This document shows, piece after piece, positions 44,487 to 55,838 of a DNA stretch of 64,000 nt. This DNA comes from Maribacter cobaltidurans (GTDB lineage: Bacteria > Bacteroidota > Bacteroidia > Flavobacteriales > Flavobacteriaceae). How positions within the stretch are numbered: the first letter of the stretch is position 1; each line of letters starts with the position of its first letter. The notes below the pieces were generated by a model. That model did not search any database. It saw nothing but the letters and a program-made list of their open reading frames with translations, and had not been told where the DNA came from. Where the stretch lies: NCBI RefSeq assembly GCF_002269385.1, contig NZ_CP022957.1, forward strand, positions 3,277,001-3,341,000, read 5' to 3'. Made by a program: the position numbers and the translations under genes.

Positions 44487-44618
44487 TATACCTTTACATG
44501 TAGTATAGTCTCGTATTGCAAATAAGCTTGTAGTTTTTTATTTCAGCGTTTTTTTTGTTCTAAGTCGACGTGGTAATGAGAACTTTAGGTTCCATATTAG
44601 ACCCTTAATTTCCTTGAA

Positions 44619-45158
44619 ATGAAGCTTGCAAGATTCTTAGTTTTTGTACTTGTTCTAACAATGTTTAGTCTTGAGCTAAGAGGTCAGGAAGAAATTCCTT
44701 GGTCTTCCAATTTTAGGTTGCAATGGAAAGATTTTAAAGGGGAAATCCCCATGGGGGCAGGTGCCGCCGCTACCACGGCGAGTGGAATCAGTTATAATTT
44801 TTCCTCTAATTATGAAAAGGGTCAAATGGTGGTAGATTACAAGGTTCAATCCTTTTTCTACCCCACTAAGTCATGGTACAGACCCCAAATTTGCAACGAT
44901 GTGACCTTGCTTCACGAACAGTTGCATTTTGATATTTCCGAAGTATTTGCTAGAAAAATGGCCAAAGAAATGTCCGAAACAAAGTTCACAAAAGCCATTA
45001 AGCAAGAAGTAAGGGCTATTTACAAACGAACTTTAGAGGAGCTGGACAAATTTCAAAGGCGCTATGATCAGGAAACCGATTTTTCCAGAAATATCGAACA
45101 ACAAAAGCTTTGGCAAAAGCAAATAAGCGAAGTCCTAAAAGAAAAAAATGATTACTAA
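44619..45158 (+). CDS. DUF922 secreted putative zinc protease
   Basis: A 179-residue exported protein (signal peptide about 1-22). It has an HExxH zinc motif H99-E-Q-L-H103 within TLLHEQLHFDISEVF, and N-terminal beta-strands including LQWKDFKGEIP, matching DUF922 proteins. Proteolytic activity is predicted, not shown. Its stop overlaps the stop of the convergent lipoprotein gene (45155-45158). Confidence 0.85.
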   Translation: MKLARFLVFVLVLTMFSLELRGQEEIPWSSNFRLQWKDFKGEIPMGAGAAATTASGISYNFSSNYEKGQMVVDYKVQSFFYPTKSWYRPQICNDVTLLHEQLHFDISEVFARKMAKEMSETKFTKAIKQEVRAIYKRTLEELDKFQRRYDQETDFSRNIEQQKLWQKQISEVLKEKNDY

Positions 45159-45430
45159 TTTCCCGAACAGGCTGCTCTTAGATCTGCAAAGGACTGTTTG
45201 GTGCTTTCGGATAAATAATCCTTACAGGTACGTTCCAAGTCGTCTATATCGGCGATAATAGCTGTACAACTTCTATCAGGGTTTGCTTCGTTGGTATCCT
45301 CAAATTCCTGTACGCGATTTGCACAGGTCAAAGCTTCTGTAGTTTCGTCAAAAGCATCCTTCACTTGTTTTACACAGCCTGAAAGTATCAATACGGTTAA
45401 GGCCAATATCAGTAACTTATTATTTTTCAT
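45155..45430 (-). CDS. Small cysteine-rich lipoprotein, unknown function
   Basis: A 91-residue lipoprotein; the lipid cysteine is C19 in LILSGC. The mature part is helical and acidic with four further cysteines (contexts L-T-C-A-N, R-S-C-T-A, R-T-C-K-D and A-A-C-S-G), which could form two disulfides. I start at 45430; an in-frame extension to 45526 runs into the terminator of the upstream gene. No family is recognised. Confidence 0.65.
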   Translation of the reverse strand: MKNNKLLILALTVLILSGCVKQVKDAFDETTEALTCANRVQEFEDTNEANPDRSCTAIIADIDDLERTCKDYLSESTKQSFADLRAACSGN

Positions 45431-45486
45431 AATTCTAATTTGGTAACTAAAAAGATTGGAATTTGGTTTACAATAAAAAACAAACG

Positions 45487-45517
45487 AAAAAAAGGCCCTT
45501 TTCTTGTGAAAAGGGCC
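45487..45517 (-). terminator. Intrinsic terminator of sugar isomerase-like gene
   Basis: GGCCCTTTTC/GAAAAGGGCC 10-bp stem (45494-45517) with a TTGT loop and a seven-T run on the minus strand, 27 nt downstream of the stop at 45545. Confidence 0.85.
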
Positions 45518-45544
45518 AATTATCATTGTTTCTTGATACTTCAG

Positions 45545-46414
45545 CTAAACATCACATATGGTGACGCCCTGTTTTAAAGCCGCAATTTTATCTTCCCAAC
45601 TTGGTACAAATTCTTGCGCTACATGACCAGTATAACCGGTTTCTAATATGGCTTTCATTACGGCAGGATAAAAGATTTCCTGTGTTTCATCGATTTCATG
45701 CCTTCCTGGATTTCCACCGGTGTGATAATGACCGTAGTATTGATGATAATCCTGAATGTTCCTTATAATATCCCCTTCCATAATCTGCATATGGTAAATA
45801 TCATAGAGCAACTTAAAATTGTCCGAACCAATAGTCTCACACAGTGATACGCCCCATTCCGATTTATCGCACATATAATCTTTGTGGTTCACCTTGCTAT
45901 TCAAAAGCTCCATTTGTATGACCACTCCATGTTCTTCAGCCAAGGGAATAATTTCCTTTAGTCCTTTGGCACAGTTTCTGAGACCGACCATGTCGTTCAT
46001 ACCGTTTCTGTTTCCGCTGAAACATATAAGGTTGGTATAGCCACCTTCTGCTACCAAGGGAATAACTCTTTTATAATCGGCGATAAGCTCTTTGTGATAT
46101 TGTGGATCATTCCAGCCTTTTTCTATACCGAGGCCGGCACCCCAGCACATAGAGGCATGAATGTTATATTTTTTTAATAGGGGAAATTGTTCGGCGTCTA
46201 CTAAATCTATCGCCCTAATATCCAGTTTGTTCAACTCTTGTAAAAACGTTTCGAAAGGGATAGAGCCATAGCACCAATAACAAGCGCTATGGTTGATGTT
46301 ATGCTTAAGCTTAAAAGGTTTTTCAGAAAGGTTGGTTCCCGTACCTGTTTTGGCAGAAGCCATAAAACCAACGGAAGCCGCGGCAGATGTGCCTATAAAG
46401 TCTCGTCTTTTCAT
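45545..46414 (-). CDS. Sugar phosphate isomerase/epimerase-like protein, Tat-exported
   Basis: A 289-residue TIM-barrel protein of the xylose-isomerase-like (AP endonuclease 2) family, most like hydroxypyruvate isomerases. The N-terminus MKRRDFIGTSAAAS is a twin-arginine signal, so it folds in the cytoplasm and is exported. Metal-site candidates are E and H/D residues in VVIQMELLNSKVNHKD, LLYDIYHMQIMEGD and YGHYHTGGNPGRHE. Secreted members of this family work with Gfo/Idh/MocA oxidoreductases on keto-sugars in Bacteroidota. The exact substrate is unknown. Confidence 0.85.
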   Translation of the reverse strand: MKRRDFIGTSAAASVGFMASAKTGTGTNLSEKPFKLKHNINHSACYWCYGSIPFETFLQELNKLDIRAIDLVDAEQFPLLKKYNIHASMCWGAGLGIEKGWNDPQYHKELIADYKRVIPLVAEGGYTNLICFSGNRNGMNDMVGLRNCAKGLKEIIPLAEEHGVVIQMELLNSKVNHKDYMCDKSEWGVSLCETIGSDNFKLLYDIYHMQIMEGDIIRNIQDYHQYYGHYHTGGNPGRHEIDETQEIFYPAVMKAILETGYTGHVAQEFVPSWEDKIAALKQGVTICDV

Positions 46415-46540
46415 CTGTGTAATTTTTAAAGTGCAGATGTAATTGGCAATTAAAATCTTTTCAAGGTATAGATTTCCAAAGCCTATTTCATATTGCTTAA
46501 TAAAGTTGATTTCCTAAAGATAATTTTTTTAGATTTAAAA

Positions 46541-46783
46541 ATGGAATTAAAACCCGATAACCAAAAATTAATAGAACTGGCACATTATCGCATGCCCTTC
46601 GGGAAATATAAGGGGAGATATTTGGTAGACTTACCAGAACCCTATCTGGTTTGGTTCCAACAAAAAGGTTTTCCTGATGGTAAATTAGGAGATTTATTGC
46701 GATCAATGTTGGAAATCAAAACAAATAGTTTGGAATCCCTAATTCGAGGAATTCAAAAACATTTTCCAAAGGAAAGTCCTTAA
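46541..46783 (+). CDS. DUF3820 family small protein
   Basis: An 80-residue protein of the DUF3820 family: Y-R-M-P-F-G-K-Y-K-G-R-Y, L-P-E-P-Y-L-V-W and the C-terminal acidic-helix segment. The same module is fused to an exonuclease at 20094. I start at 46541 (MELKPDNQK); an in-frame ATG 16 codons earlier gives an unlikely hydrophobic leader. The function is unknown; a role with nucleic acid is plausible from the fusion. Confidence 0.8.
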   Translation: MELKPDNQKLIELAHYRMPFGKYKGRYLVDLPEPYLVWFQQKGFPDGKLGDLLRSMLEIKTNSLESLIRGIQKHFPKESP

Positions 46784-46800
46784 GTTCTATTCGCAATTTG

Positions 46801-46808
46801 TACTTTTG
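46801..46808 (+). promoter_or_regulatory. -7 promoter box of pyrG
   Basis: TACTTTTG, an exact TAnnTTTG match, 25 nt before the pyrG ATG and 17 nt after the DUF3820 stop. Confidence 0.55.
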
Positions 46809-46818
46809 TGTCCCGTAA

Positions 46819-48471
<1,653 letters not shown>

Positions 48472-48537
48472 ACTACGTATTTGGGCATATATTTGCTCCT
48501 TGAAAACCAAATAATTACCGTACATATTTATAATTAA

Positions 48538-50394
48538 ATGGAAGAGAAGAAATTAGATGTAAAGTCTATCATTGGTTTTGTCTTGATCTTTGGAATCTTG
48601 ATTTTCATGTTCTATCAAAACAAACCTACTCCTGAGGAACTTGAGGCACAGAAGGCAAAGCAGGAACAAATGGATGCCGCTGCCGCTGCAGAAGAAGAAT
48701 CTCCAGAAAAACTGGTTATTGATGACACCCCTTCAGTCGATTTAAATGACTCAACTGCAGTAGCCGGATACAAAAGTCAAATAGGTGCATTCGGTTTTAC
48801 CACTCCAAAAGAAGGTAATACGGTTTTGGAAAACGAGGTCCTTTATTTGGAAATAAGCAATAAAGGAGGTCATGTAGTTCAAGCTAAGATGAAAAATTTT
48901 GTCACCTATGACTCCGTTCCCGTCTATTTGGTTAAGGACGGTAACTCCGCCTATTCTATTAATTTTTCTACCTCGGATAATCGGGTCTTGAATACAAAAG
49001 ATCTTTATTTTGAACCTTCGGTGACCCAATCTGGCGACAACCAGGTGCTTTCTATGAGAGCCAAAACTTCCAACAACCAATATTTGGAATATAGATATGA
49101 AATGAAGCCAAATGAATATTTGGTAGATTTTACGGTGCGTACCCAAGGATTGGATAGAATCTTAAATAGTAGCAAGCCGGTAACCTTTGATTGGAAAATG
49201 AAAGGCATCAGACATTCCAAAAGTATTGAGTATGAAAATAGGTATACAAGGTTGACCTATCATCATGAGGATGGCAAATTAAGCAAGCTTTCTGCTGGGG
49301 GTGATGACGAAGAGACCGAGGAGGATATAAAATGGATTTCCTATAGACAGCATTTTTTCAGTTCAATCTTGGCAACGGATGAACCTTTTAAAACAGGGGA
49401 GCTTTCTTCCGAAAATTTGGTGGAGGAAGAGAGTAGGACCTTCGGTTTTACCAAAAACTATGCATCTGTTCTACCTTTGGACGTAAAAGGAGGTGAAATT
49501 TCCAAAAACATGCATCTCTATTATGGTCCTACTGACTTGGAAGTCCTATCAAAATATAAGGATTTGGACTTAGTGGATTCCATACCTTTTGGATGGGGAA
49601 TTTTTGGATGGATAAACAGATATGTGTTTACCCCGTTTTACTCATTTTTAAGCACGTATTTTCCTTATGGTATTGCCATTATCATTATGACAATTTTGGT
49701 GAGGTTGGCCATGTCACCTGTGACCTATAAATCATATTTGTCCCAAGCCAAAATGAAGGTTTTAAAACCTGAAATTGCGGAATTGAACGAGAAGTATAAG
49801 GACAATGCCATGAAGAAGCAACAGGAAACCATGAAACTATATGGTAAGGCTGGAGTAAGCCCCATGAGCGGATGTGTACCGGCATTTTTGCAAATGCCTA
49901 TATTCTATGCATTGTTTATGTTTTTCCCGACTTCTTTTGCGTTGAGACAGAAATCATTTCTATGGGCGGATGATTTATCTTCATTTGATACGATATATCA
50001 ATTTCCAGAAGGGTTTTCAATACCATTTTATGGAGACCATGTAAGTCTTTTTCCCATTTTGGCATCTATCGCAATATTCTTTTATATGATGATGACGACC
50101 GGACAGAACATGCCTACGCAGCCCGGTATGCCCAATATGAAATTTATTATGTACTTAATGCCCTTCATGATGTTGTTTTTCTTCAACAACTACGCCAGTG
50201 GTCTAAGTTTATATTATTTTGTATCCAACCTGATTACAATTGGAATCATGTTGGTCATCAAGAACTTTATTCTTGACAATGATAAAATACATGCCCAAAT
50301 ACAGGAAAACAAAAAGAAGCCTAAAAAGGAGAATAAGTTCCAGCGTAAAATGCGCGAAATGATGGAGCAGGCTGAAGCTCAAAAAAAGAAATAG
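48538..50394 (+). CDS. yidC: Membrane protein insertase YidC
   Basis: Inner-membrane insertase and chaperone, 618 residues. An N-terminal helix (about 11-26) is followed by a large periplasmic domain (about 30-350) and a C-terminal Oxa1/YidC helix bundle (about 360-570). Motifs include LVRLAMSPVTYKSYLSQAKMK and GCVPAFLQMPIFYALF. It ends with a basic cytoplasmic tail. It starts 66 nt after pyrG and is closed by a terminator. Confidence 0.96.
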   Translation: MEEKKLDVKSIIGFVLIFGILIFMFYQNKPTPEELEAQKAKQEQMDAAAAAEEESPEKLVIDDTPSVDLNDSTAVAGYKSQIGAFGFTTPKEGNTVLENEVLYLEISNKGGHVVQAKMKNFVTYDSVPVYLVKDGNSAYSINFSTSDNRVLNTKDLYFEPSVTQSGDNQVLSMRAKTSNNQYLEYRYEMKPNEYLVDFTVRTQGLDRILNSSKPVTFDWKMKGIRHSKSIEYENRYTRLTYHHEDGKLSKLSAGGDDEETEEDIKWISYRQHFFSSILATDEPFKTGELSSENLVEEESRTFGFTKNYASVLPLDVKGGEISKNMHLYYGPTDLEVLSKYKDLDLVDSIPFGWGIFGWINRYVFTPFYSFLSTYFPYGIAIIIMTILVRLAMSPVTYKSYLSQAKMKVLKPEIAELNEKYKDNAMKKQQETMKLYGKAGVSPMSGCVPAFLQMPIFYALFMFFPTSFALRQKSFLWADDLSSFDTIYQFPEGFSIPFYGDHVSLFPILASIAIFFYMMMTTGQNMPTQPGMPNMKFIMYLMPFMMLFFFNNYASGLSLYYFVSNLITIGIMLVIKNFILDNDKIHAQIQENKKKPKKENKFQRKMREMMEQAEAQKKK

Positions 50395-50418
50395 TGCAAA
50401 GAATGTCATAAAAATAAA

Positions 50419-50445
50419 AAGCCTCTACCATTATAGTAGAGGCTT
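50419..50445 (+). terminator. Intrinsic terminator of yidC
   Basis: AAGCCTCTAC/GTAGAGGCTT 10-bp stem with a 7-nt loop and short T-run, 24 nt after the yidC stop. Confidence 0.8.
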
Positions 50446-50585
50446 TTGCCATTGATTAAGGTTTGGTTTGGTAAGATTTGGGGAGGTAAATTTGCTATTT
50501 GTCTCCCGATAAAAAAAAAGTTAGTTGTAAAGGGTTCTAACTTGTATGTTAAACAGTGTTTAAATGATGTTTGATTTTACCCAAG

Positions 50586-50612
50586 AAAAAACCTCCCCAA
50601 AAAAGGAGAGGT
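50586..50612 (-). terminator. Intrinsic terminator of fasciclin gene
   Basis: On the minus strand ACCTCTCC/GGGGAGGT (one G-T pair) with a T-run, 27 nt after the fasciclin stop. Confidence 0.65.
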
Positions 50613-50638
50613 CCATTTCAAAATTTCTTACCATAATA

Positions 50639-52660
50639 TTAGTGAAGGGCATCAATTATTTCTTGTGGCAAAAGCACCTTATCAATGATATGTACAATGC
50701 CGTTGCTTGTCATCATATCTGGCATGGTCACGTTGGCATCAACATGAGTTTTGTCCCTAATCTGAACACCATGACTAAGGATGGCGAATAAAGATTCCCC
50801 TTGTACGGTAACAATCTCTTGATGGTCAGATAAGTCTGTGGAAGCAACAGCTGCCCCAGATACCACATGGTAGGTTAGAATCTTGGCCAACAGTATTTTT
50901 TCCTCGTCAGTATCAAAATCTTCAAGACTGTTATAATTATCTCCTAAATCGTCCAATAGGGCCGCAAAGGCCGCATTTGTGGGTGCAAATACTGTAAATG
51001 GACCTTCGCCACCCAATGTCTCAACCAAACCCGCATCTGCCTGGATTAAGGCTTCTACTAATAAGCTTAGGTCTTCAGTAGCCTGTGCTGCTTCAACGAT
51101 ATTTGGCATAGGTGGTTCCAAGGCATCCAAGGCTTCCTGGGGTAGTAATACCTTATCTATAACATGCACTACACCATTGGAGGCTTCAACATCCGGCATG
51201 GCCACAGTCGCATTTTCATCCGTTGAATCCCCAATATGAACGGTACCATCCTTGATGATAACGGTAACATTTTCGCCTTGGAACGTCTCAATTTCCTGTC
51301 CATCGGAAAGGCTTGTAGAAAAAGCAGCTGTACCAGCGACAACATGATAAGTCAATATGGTAACCAATAAGTCTTTTTCTTCATCGGTATCAAAATCTGA
51401 AAGGCTATTATAGTCATCTCCCAGAGTATCTAATAGAGCAGCAAATGCGGCGTTAGTAGGAGCAAAAACTGTAAAAGGTCCGTCACCGTTCAGTGTTTCA
51501 ACCAAACCTGCGTTGGCCTGAATCAAAGCATCCACCAAAAGGCTTAAATCATCTGTGTCCACAGCTGTATCTACAATGGTCTTCATCTGCAACTGCATTA
51601 CGAAATCTATTGCACTTTGAGGTAACAATACTTTATCTATGGTATGAGCCACGCCGTTGGAGGCCATGATGTCAACACCGGTGATATTGGCATCTGTACT
51701 TGAAGCATCACCAATAACAAAAGTATCTCCAGAAGGAATGACCTCAATACTATTATCTGCTAATGCCGTTGGAACTTCTCCTGCTGATAAATCAGTTGAT
51801 TTTACTTCGGCTGCTATTACGTGATATAAAAGGATGTCCTTTAAAAGAGCCATTTCCTCCATGGTATCAAAGTCGTCCAAACTATTATAGTCATCCCCAA
51901 GAATGTCCAAAAGGGATACAAAAGCATCATCAGTTGGTGCAAATACAGTAAAAGGACCATCAGAACTTAATGTTGCTACCAAATCTGCTTTGATTACCGC
52001 AGCTTCCAGTATTGAAAGCGACTCAGTATCTACCACGATATCGACTAGGGTGCCATTTTCATCTTCCATTTCGTCCGCATTCAAGGCATCAATAATTTCT
52101 TGAGGTAACAATACTTTGTCTATAACGTGCACAATACCATTACTGGCAGTAACGTCTGGAATAATGACCTCAGCATTCATATCTGTCGCATCATCAATAA
52201 ATACACCACCTTCCAAACTAATAGTCAAATCCTCTCCTTGTACGGTAGTAACCGTCATACCATCCGTTAAATCCGTTGATGCAGCTGCAGTTCCTGCGAC
52301 AACGTGATACGTGAGGATTTTAGCAAGAATTGCGCGTTCTTCGTCAGTATCAAAATCTTCCAAAGAATCAAATCCATCCAGTTGAGCCAAAAGTGCGGTG
52401 AACGCATCATTTGTTGGTGCAAATACGGTGAAAGGACCATCGGAATTCAATGTTTCAATTAAATCAGTTCCTTCCAAATCATCAGCCGCAGTTAAAGCGC
52501 TTACCAATGAAGTTAGAGCATCTTGATTTTTTGCAACATCGACAATGGTTTCAGGGTCCATCATGATAGGGTCATCATTCTCATCCTCGCTACAGGAAAT
52601 GGCAAAGACCATAACCAGCAACATGAGAAAAGGTTTAAAATAGGTAGTAATTGTTTTCAT
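50639..52660 (-). CDS. Fasciclin-domain lipoprotein with four FAS1 domains
   Basis: A 673-residue lipoprotein (lipid Cys C23, FAISC) with an acidic linker and four tandem FAS1 domains (about 39-190, 208-355, 363-515 and 527-673). Each has the FTVFAPT(N/D)-A-F and Y-H-V-(V/I) hallmarks and a closing N-G-(I/V)-x-H-x-I-D-K-V-L-L-P-Q. Domains 3 and 4 are the most alike, pointing to duplication. FAS1 proteins act in cell adhesion or polymer binding at the surface; the partner is unknown. It is a single-gene unit. Confidence 0.92.
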   Translation of the reverse strand: MKTITTYFKPFLMLLVMVFAISCSEDENDDPIMMDPETIVDVAKNQDALTSLVSALTAADDLEGTDLIETLNSDGPFTVFAPTNDAFTALLAQLDGFDSLEDFDTDEERAILAKILTYHVVAGTAAASTDLTDGMTVTTVQGEDLTISLEGGVFIDDATDMNAEVIIPDVTASNGIVHVIDKVLLPQEIIDALNADEMEDENGTLVDIVVDTESLSILEAAVIKADLVATLSSDGPFTVFAPTDDAFVSLLDILGDDYNSLDDFDTMEEMALLKDILLYHVIAAEVKSTDLSAGEVPTALADNSIEVIPSGDTFVIGDASSTDANITGVDIMASNGVAHTIDKVLLPQSAIDFVMQLQMKTIVDTAVDTDDLSLLVDALIQANAGLVETLNGDGPFTVFAPTNAAFAALLDTLGDDYNSLSDFDTDEEKDLLVTILTYHVVAGTAAFSTSLSDGQEIETFQGENVTVIIKDGTVHIGDSTDENATVAMPDVEASNGVVHVIDKVLLPQEALDALEPPMPNIVEAAQATEDLSLLVEALIQADAGLVETLGGEGPFTVFAPTNAAFAALLDDLGDNYNSLEDFDTDEEKILLAKILTYHVVSGAAVASTDLSDHQEIVTVQGESLFAILSHGVQIRDKTHVDANVTMPDMMTSNGIVHIIDKVLLPQEIIDALH

Positions 52661-52977
52661 AGTGTTTTGTTTAAGTAATTTTATATTAAGTTAAACAAAA
52701 TATATGTTTTGGAATTAAAGCTTTGTTAAAATTAGTAGCTTGAACGGCTGAGTTTTCATATGTCATTCATCGATAAAGTACAATAAAATCGCTTGATTTA
52801 AATTAAAATAGGGGTTCATTTGAATTGGAAAAAATTTATCAAACTTTAACATAATCCATTGGTTTTAAGATATTTTGTGAATATGGTCATCCAACGCTTC
52901 CAGGATTAACGTACTACAAATTTTATAGCTGGAACGGAGATAAGTTCTGCATGGTATCAATTGATGGGCCCGACGTG
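52661..52977. other. Intergenic region between fasciclin and mnmA genes
   Basis: No gene or repeat is visible in this AT-rich gap. A near-match to the -7 box (TATATTTTG on the minus strand, one base too long) close to the fasciclin start may be its promoter. Nothing else is recognisable. Confidence 0.4.
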
Positions 52978-52993
52978 TAATTTTGTATTTTTG
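52978..52993 (+). promoter_or_regulatory. Two adjacent -7 boxes of mnmA
   Basis: TAATTTTG (52978-52985) is followed without a gap by TATTTTTG (52986-52993). Both match TAnnTTTG exactly and lie 20-28 nt before the mnmA ATG, so two nearby transcription starts are possible. Confidence 0.55.
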
Positions 52994-53012
52994 TAACGAC
53001 AAAACAGTCAAG

Positions 53013-54203
53013 ATGAAAAAAGTGGTAATTGGACTTTCTGGTGGGGTGGATTCCAGTGTGGCGGCCTGTCTATTAAAGGAGCAGGGCTATGATGTCATTG
53101 GCCTCTTTATGAAAAATTGGCATGATGATTCGGTAACCATCTCTGAGGAATGTCCATGGTTGGAAGATAGCAATGATGCACTTATTGTTGCCGAAAAACT
53201 GGGTATTCCTTTTCAAACGGTGGACTTAAGTGCCGAATATAAGGAACGGATTGTAGACTATATGTTTCGGGAATATGAAATGGGACGAACACCAAATCCG
53301 GATGTACTTTGTAATAGGGAAATCAAATTTGATGTCTTTCTGAAGATTGCCCTTCAGCTTGGTGCTGATTATGTGGCCACTGGACATTATTGTAGAAAGG
53401 GTACCATTAAAAATGATGATGGCTCAGAAACCTATCAATTATTGGCAGGGAAGGACCGTAATAAGGACCAATCTTACTTTTTGTGCCAACTGTCCCAAGA
53501 GCAATTGTCCAGGACATTGTTTCCTATTGGAGAGCTGACCAAACCAGAGGTCAGGCAAATTGCTGCTCAAGCGAATTTAATAACTGCGGAGAAAAAGGAT
53601 TCGCAAGGTTTATGTTTTATTGGAAAAGTTCGTCTACCCGAATTTCTACAGCAGCAATTAAAACCAAAAAAGGGAAAAATCATTGAGGTTGCCTCTTCGG
53701 TCAATAAATACGGGGGCACAGTGCCCAATTTTGAGAATAAGCAATCGGAATTGAAGTATTACTCAAAAAAACCAGAATATCGCCCGGAAGACGGTAATGT
53801 AGTTGGGGAACATCAGGGTGCTCATTATTTTACCAAGGGTCAAAGAAAAGGTCTGAATGTTGGTGGCACGAAAGAGCCTTTGTTCGTTATCGAAACCGAT
53901 GTTGAGGAAAATATTATCTATACGGGACAAGGAAAATCACACCCTGGTCTGTATAGAAGAACACTTTTTGTTCAGGAATCTGAAATACATTGGGTTAGAC
54001 CGGACTTATGTTTAAAAACCGATGAAAGTTTAAGCGTTAAGGCAAGAATCAGGTATCGTCAAGAACTTCAAAATGCCACGCTTTATAAAATTGAAAATGG
54101 ATTGTATGTGGATTTTGAGGAAAAACAATCGGCCATTACCGAAGGTCAATTTGTGGCATGGTATAAGGATGACGAACTCCTAGGTTCAGGGGTTATTTCC
54201 TAA
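53013..54203 (+). CDS. mnmA: tRNA 2-thiouridylase MnmA
   Basis: Adds sulfur to position 2 of wobble uridine in tRNA; 396 residues from ATG 53013. The PP-loop is [11 protein letters not shown] (8-18). Catalytic cysteines are C100 ([10 protein letters not shown]) and C201 (GLCFIGKV). The G-H-Y-C-R segment and the C-terminal beta-barrel are present. An in-frame TTG at 52983 lies before the second -7 box, so I use the later ATG. It is followed 45 nt later by the nitronate monooxygenase gene. Confidence 0.96.
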   Translation: MKKVVIGLSGGVDSSVAACLLKEQGYDVIGLFMKNWHDDSVTISEECPWLEDSNDALIVAEKLGIPFQTVDLSAEYKERIVDYMFREYEMGRTPNPDVLCNREIKFDVFLKIALQLGADYVATGHYCRKGTIKNDDGSETYQLLAGKDRNKDQSYFLCQLSQEQLSRTLFPIGELTKPEVRQIAAQANLITAEKKDSQGLCFIGKVRLPEFLQQQLKPKKGKIIEVASSVNKYGGTVPNFENKQSELKYYSKKPEYRPEDGNVVGEHQGAHYFTKGQRKGLNVGGTKEPLFVIETDVEENIIYTGQGKSHPGLYRRTLFVQESEIHWVRPDLCLKTDESLSVKARIRYRQELQNATLYKIENGLYVDFEEKQSAITEGQFVAWYKDDELLGSGVIS

Positions 54204-54248
54204 AAGCTTTTTAAATCTACAAATTCGAAATATCCAAAATTTGAATGA

Positions 54249-55208
54249 ATGCAAAATAAGATTACGGAATTATTTCATGTGAAATACCCGATTATTCAAG
54301 CAGGAATGGTATGGGCGAGTGGATGGAAATTGGCATCGGCGGTTTCCAATGCGGGTGGATTGGGGCTAATTGGAGCAGGAAGTATGTATCCGGAAGTTTT
54401 AAGGGAGCATATAAAAAAATGTAAAAAAGCAACCGATAAGCCTTTTGGAGTGAATGTTCCAATGCTCTATCCAGACATTGATGAAATTTTTAAGATAATT
54501 GTACAGGAAGGGGTTAAAATTGTATTTACTTCGGCGGGTAACCCAAAAACATGGACCCCCTATTTAAAGGAAAAGGGAATAACGGTGGTGCATGTGGTGA
54601 GTAGTTTAAAGTTTGCCCTTAAAGCTGAGGAGGCAGGAGTTGATGCCATTGTTGCCGAGGGTTTTGAGGCCGGTGGTCATAACGGAAGGGACGAGACCAC
54701 GACTATGGTTCTAATACCCTTGGTGAAAGGGAGGGTTCAAATCCCCATTATTGCTGCAGGAGGAATCGCTACCGGGGAAGGGATGCTTGCGGCCATGGTT
54801 TTAGGTGCGGATGGAGTACAAATTGGAAGTAGATTCGTAGCCAGTGAAGAAGCTTCCAGTCATTCAAATTTTAAGGAGGAGGTAGTGAAGGCCAAAGAAG
54901 GCGATACCCTTTTAACTTTAAAGGAACTGATGCCTGTTCGTTTATTGAAAAATAAATTTTATTCCAATGTGCAATCTGCATATAAAAACGGAGCTACCTC
55001 AGAGGAACTCAAGGAACTTTTAGGTAGGGGTAGGGCCAAAAAGGGAATGTTCGAAGGGAATTTGGAAGAAGGTGAATTGGAAATAGGTCAGGTTTCATCC
55101 ATTATCCATAATATTCAACCCGCCAGGGAAATTATCAATGAAATTCTTTATCAATACCAAGCTACTAGGCAAACACTATTAGAAGATGGTAAATTTAATT
55201 CTTTTTAA
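54249..55208 (+). CDS. Nitronate monooxygenase family flavoprotein
   Basis: A 319-residue FMN-dependent TIM-barrel enzyme of the nitronate monooxygenase/FabK-like family. Seen are the N-terminal YPIIQAGMVWAS, the SNAGGLGLIG loop, VAEGFEAGGHNG (histidine next to the flavin), AAGGIATGEGM and GADGVQIGSRF. NMO and FabK-type enoyl-reductases share these motifs, so the reaction is uncertain. It follows mnmA and converges on a lipoprotein gene. Confidence 0.85.
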   Translation: MQNKITELFHVKYPIIQAGMVWASGWKLASAVSNAGGLGLIGAGSMYPEVLREHIKKCKKATDKPFGVNVPMLYPDIDEIFKIIVQEGVKIVFTSAGNPKTWTPYLKEKGITVVHVVSSLKFALKAEEAGVDAIVAEGFEAGGHNGRDETTTMVLIPLVKGRVQIPIIAAGGIATGEGMLAAMVLGADGVQIGSRFVASEEASSHSNFKEEVVKAKEGDTLLTLKELMPVRLLKNKFYSNVQSAYKNGATSEELKELLGRGRAKKGMFEGNLEEGELEIGQVSSIIHNIQPAREIINEILYQYQATRQTLLEDGKFNSF

Positions 55209-55231
55209 CTAAATCGGGTTTTCAATTTTCT

Positions 55232-55759
55232 TTAAGGTTCAACTTCAACTTTTTCATAGGTATAAGTAACATCCGCTCGGGTTACAAGCCCGTTAACTTC
55301 TTGGATATCCACTGTATTGGTGTATTCAAAACGTGAATTGGACTCGTTGAAAGAAACTTCTGAAGTAAGGCTGCCACAAGCTACAACCAAAAACAAGTCA
55401 TTGGTATCCAATTTCCATGTCCCTGTGGTATTGTTTCTAGCACATCCTTCTACTCGATATCCTACTTCATAGGCGTAGGTTCTATTTTCAAAGAAATTAA
55501 AAGTGGCATCCTTGGCACAATCGGAATACTGGGCAAACATATCAAATTCCGGATTGTCAGTGAAATCATTGGTCAAATCAACTTCAGTATCCGAAACTAG
55601 CGCAACTAAGGTCCATTCTCCTTTCAGTTTTATTTCCGTTTCCTGTAATTCTCCAGTAAATTGCGCAGGACATTCTATAGGGTCTTCTGTCTGGGCGCAA
55701 TTATAAAAAGTAAGACCAAGTAGTGTTAAGCCAATCGTAAAGATTCGATGCATTCTCAT
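55232..55759 (-). CDS. Lipocalin-like lipoprotein
   Basis: A 175-residue lipoprotein; lipid cysteine about C21 (TFYNC). The mature protein has a lipocalin-like start L-K-G-E-W-T-L-V-A-L and beta-strands with T-G-T-W-K-L-D, plus four cysteines that could pair. It resembles the small lipocalin-like domain proteins common in Bacteroidota. The ligand is unknown. Confidence 0.7.
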   Translation of the reverse strand: MRMHRIFTIGLTLLGLTFYNCAQTEDPIECPAQFTGELQETEIKLKGEWTLVALVSDTEVDLTNDFTDNPEFDMFAQYSDCAKDATFNFFENRTYAYEVGYRVEGCARNNTTGTWKLDTNDLFLVVACGSLTSEVSFNESNSRFEYTNTVDIQEVNGLVTRADVTYTYEKVEVEP

Positions 55760-55838
55760 AAAAACCTTTTTTAATAGGATGTTATAAAAAAGAAAGGTTG
55801 CTTTTCACTTTATTAAAATTGTATTAAGGTACTTTTAA

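Noticed and set aside
44619..45430. Toxin-antitoxin pair formed by the overlapping convergent genes
   Set aside because: The genes are convergent and both products carry export signals, unlike toxin-antitoxin systems.
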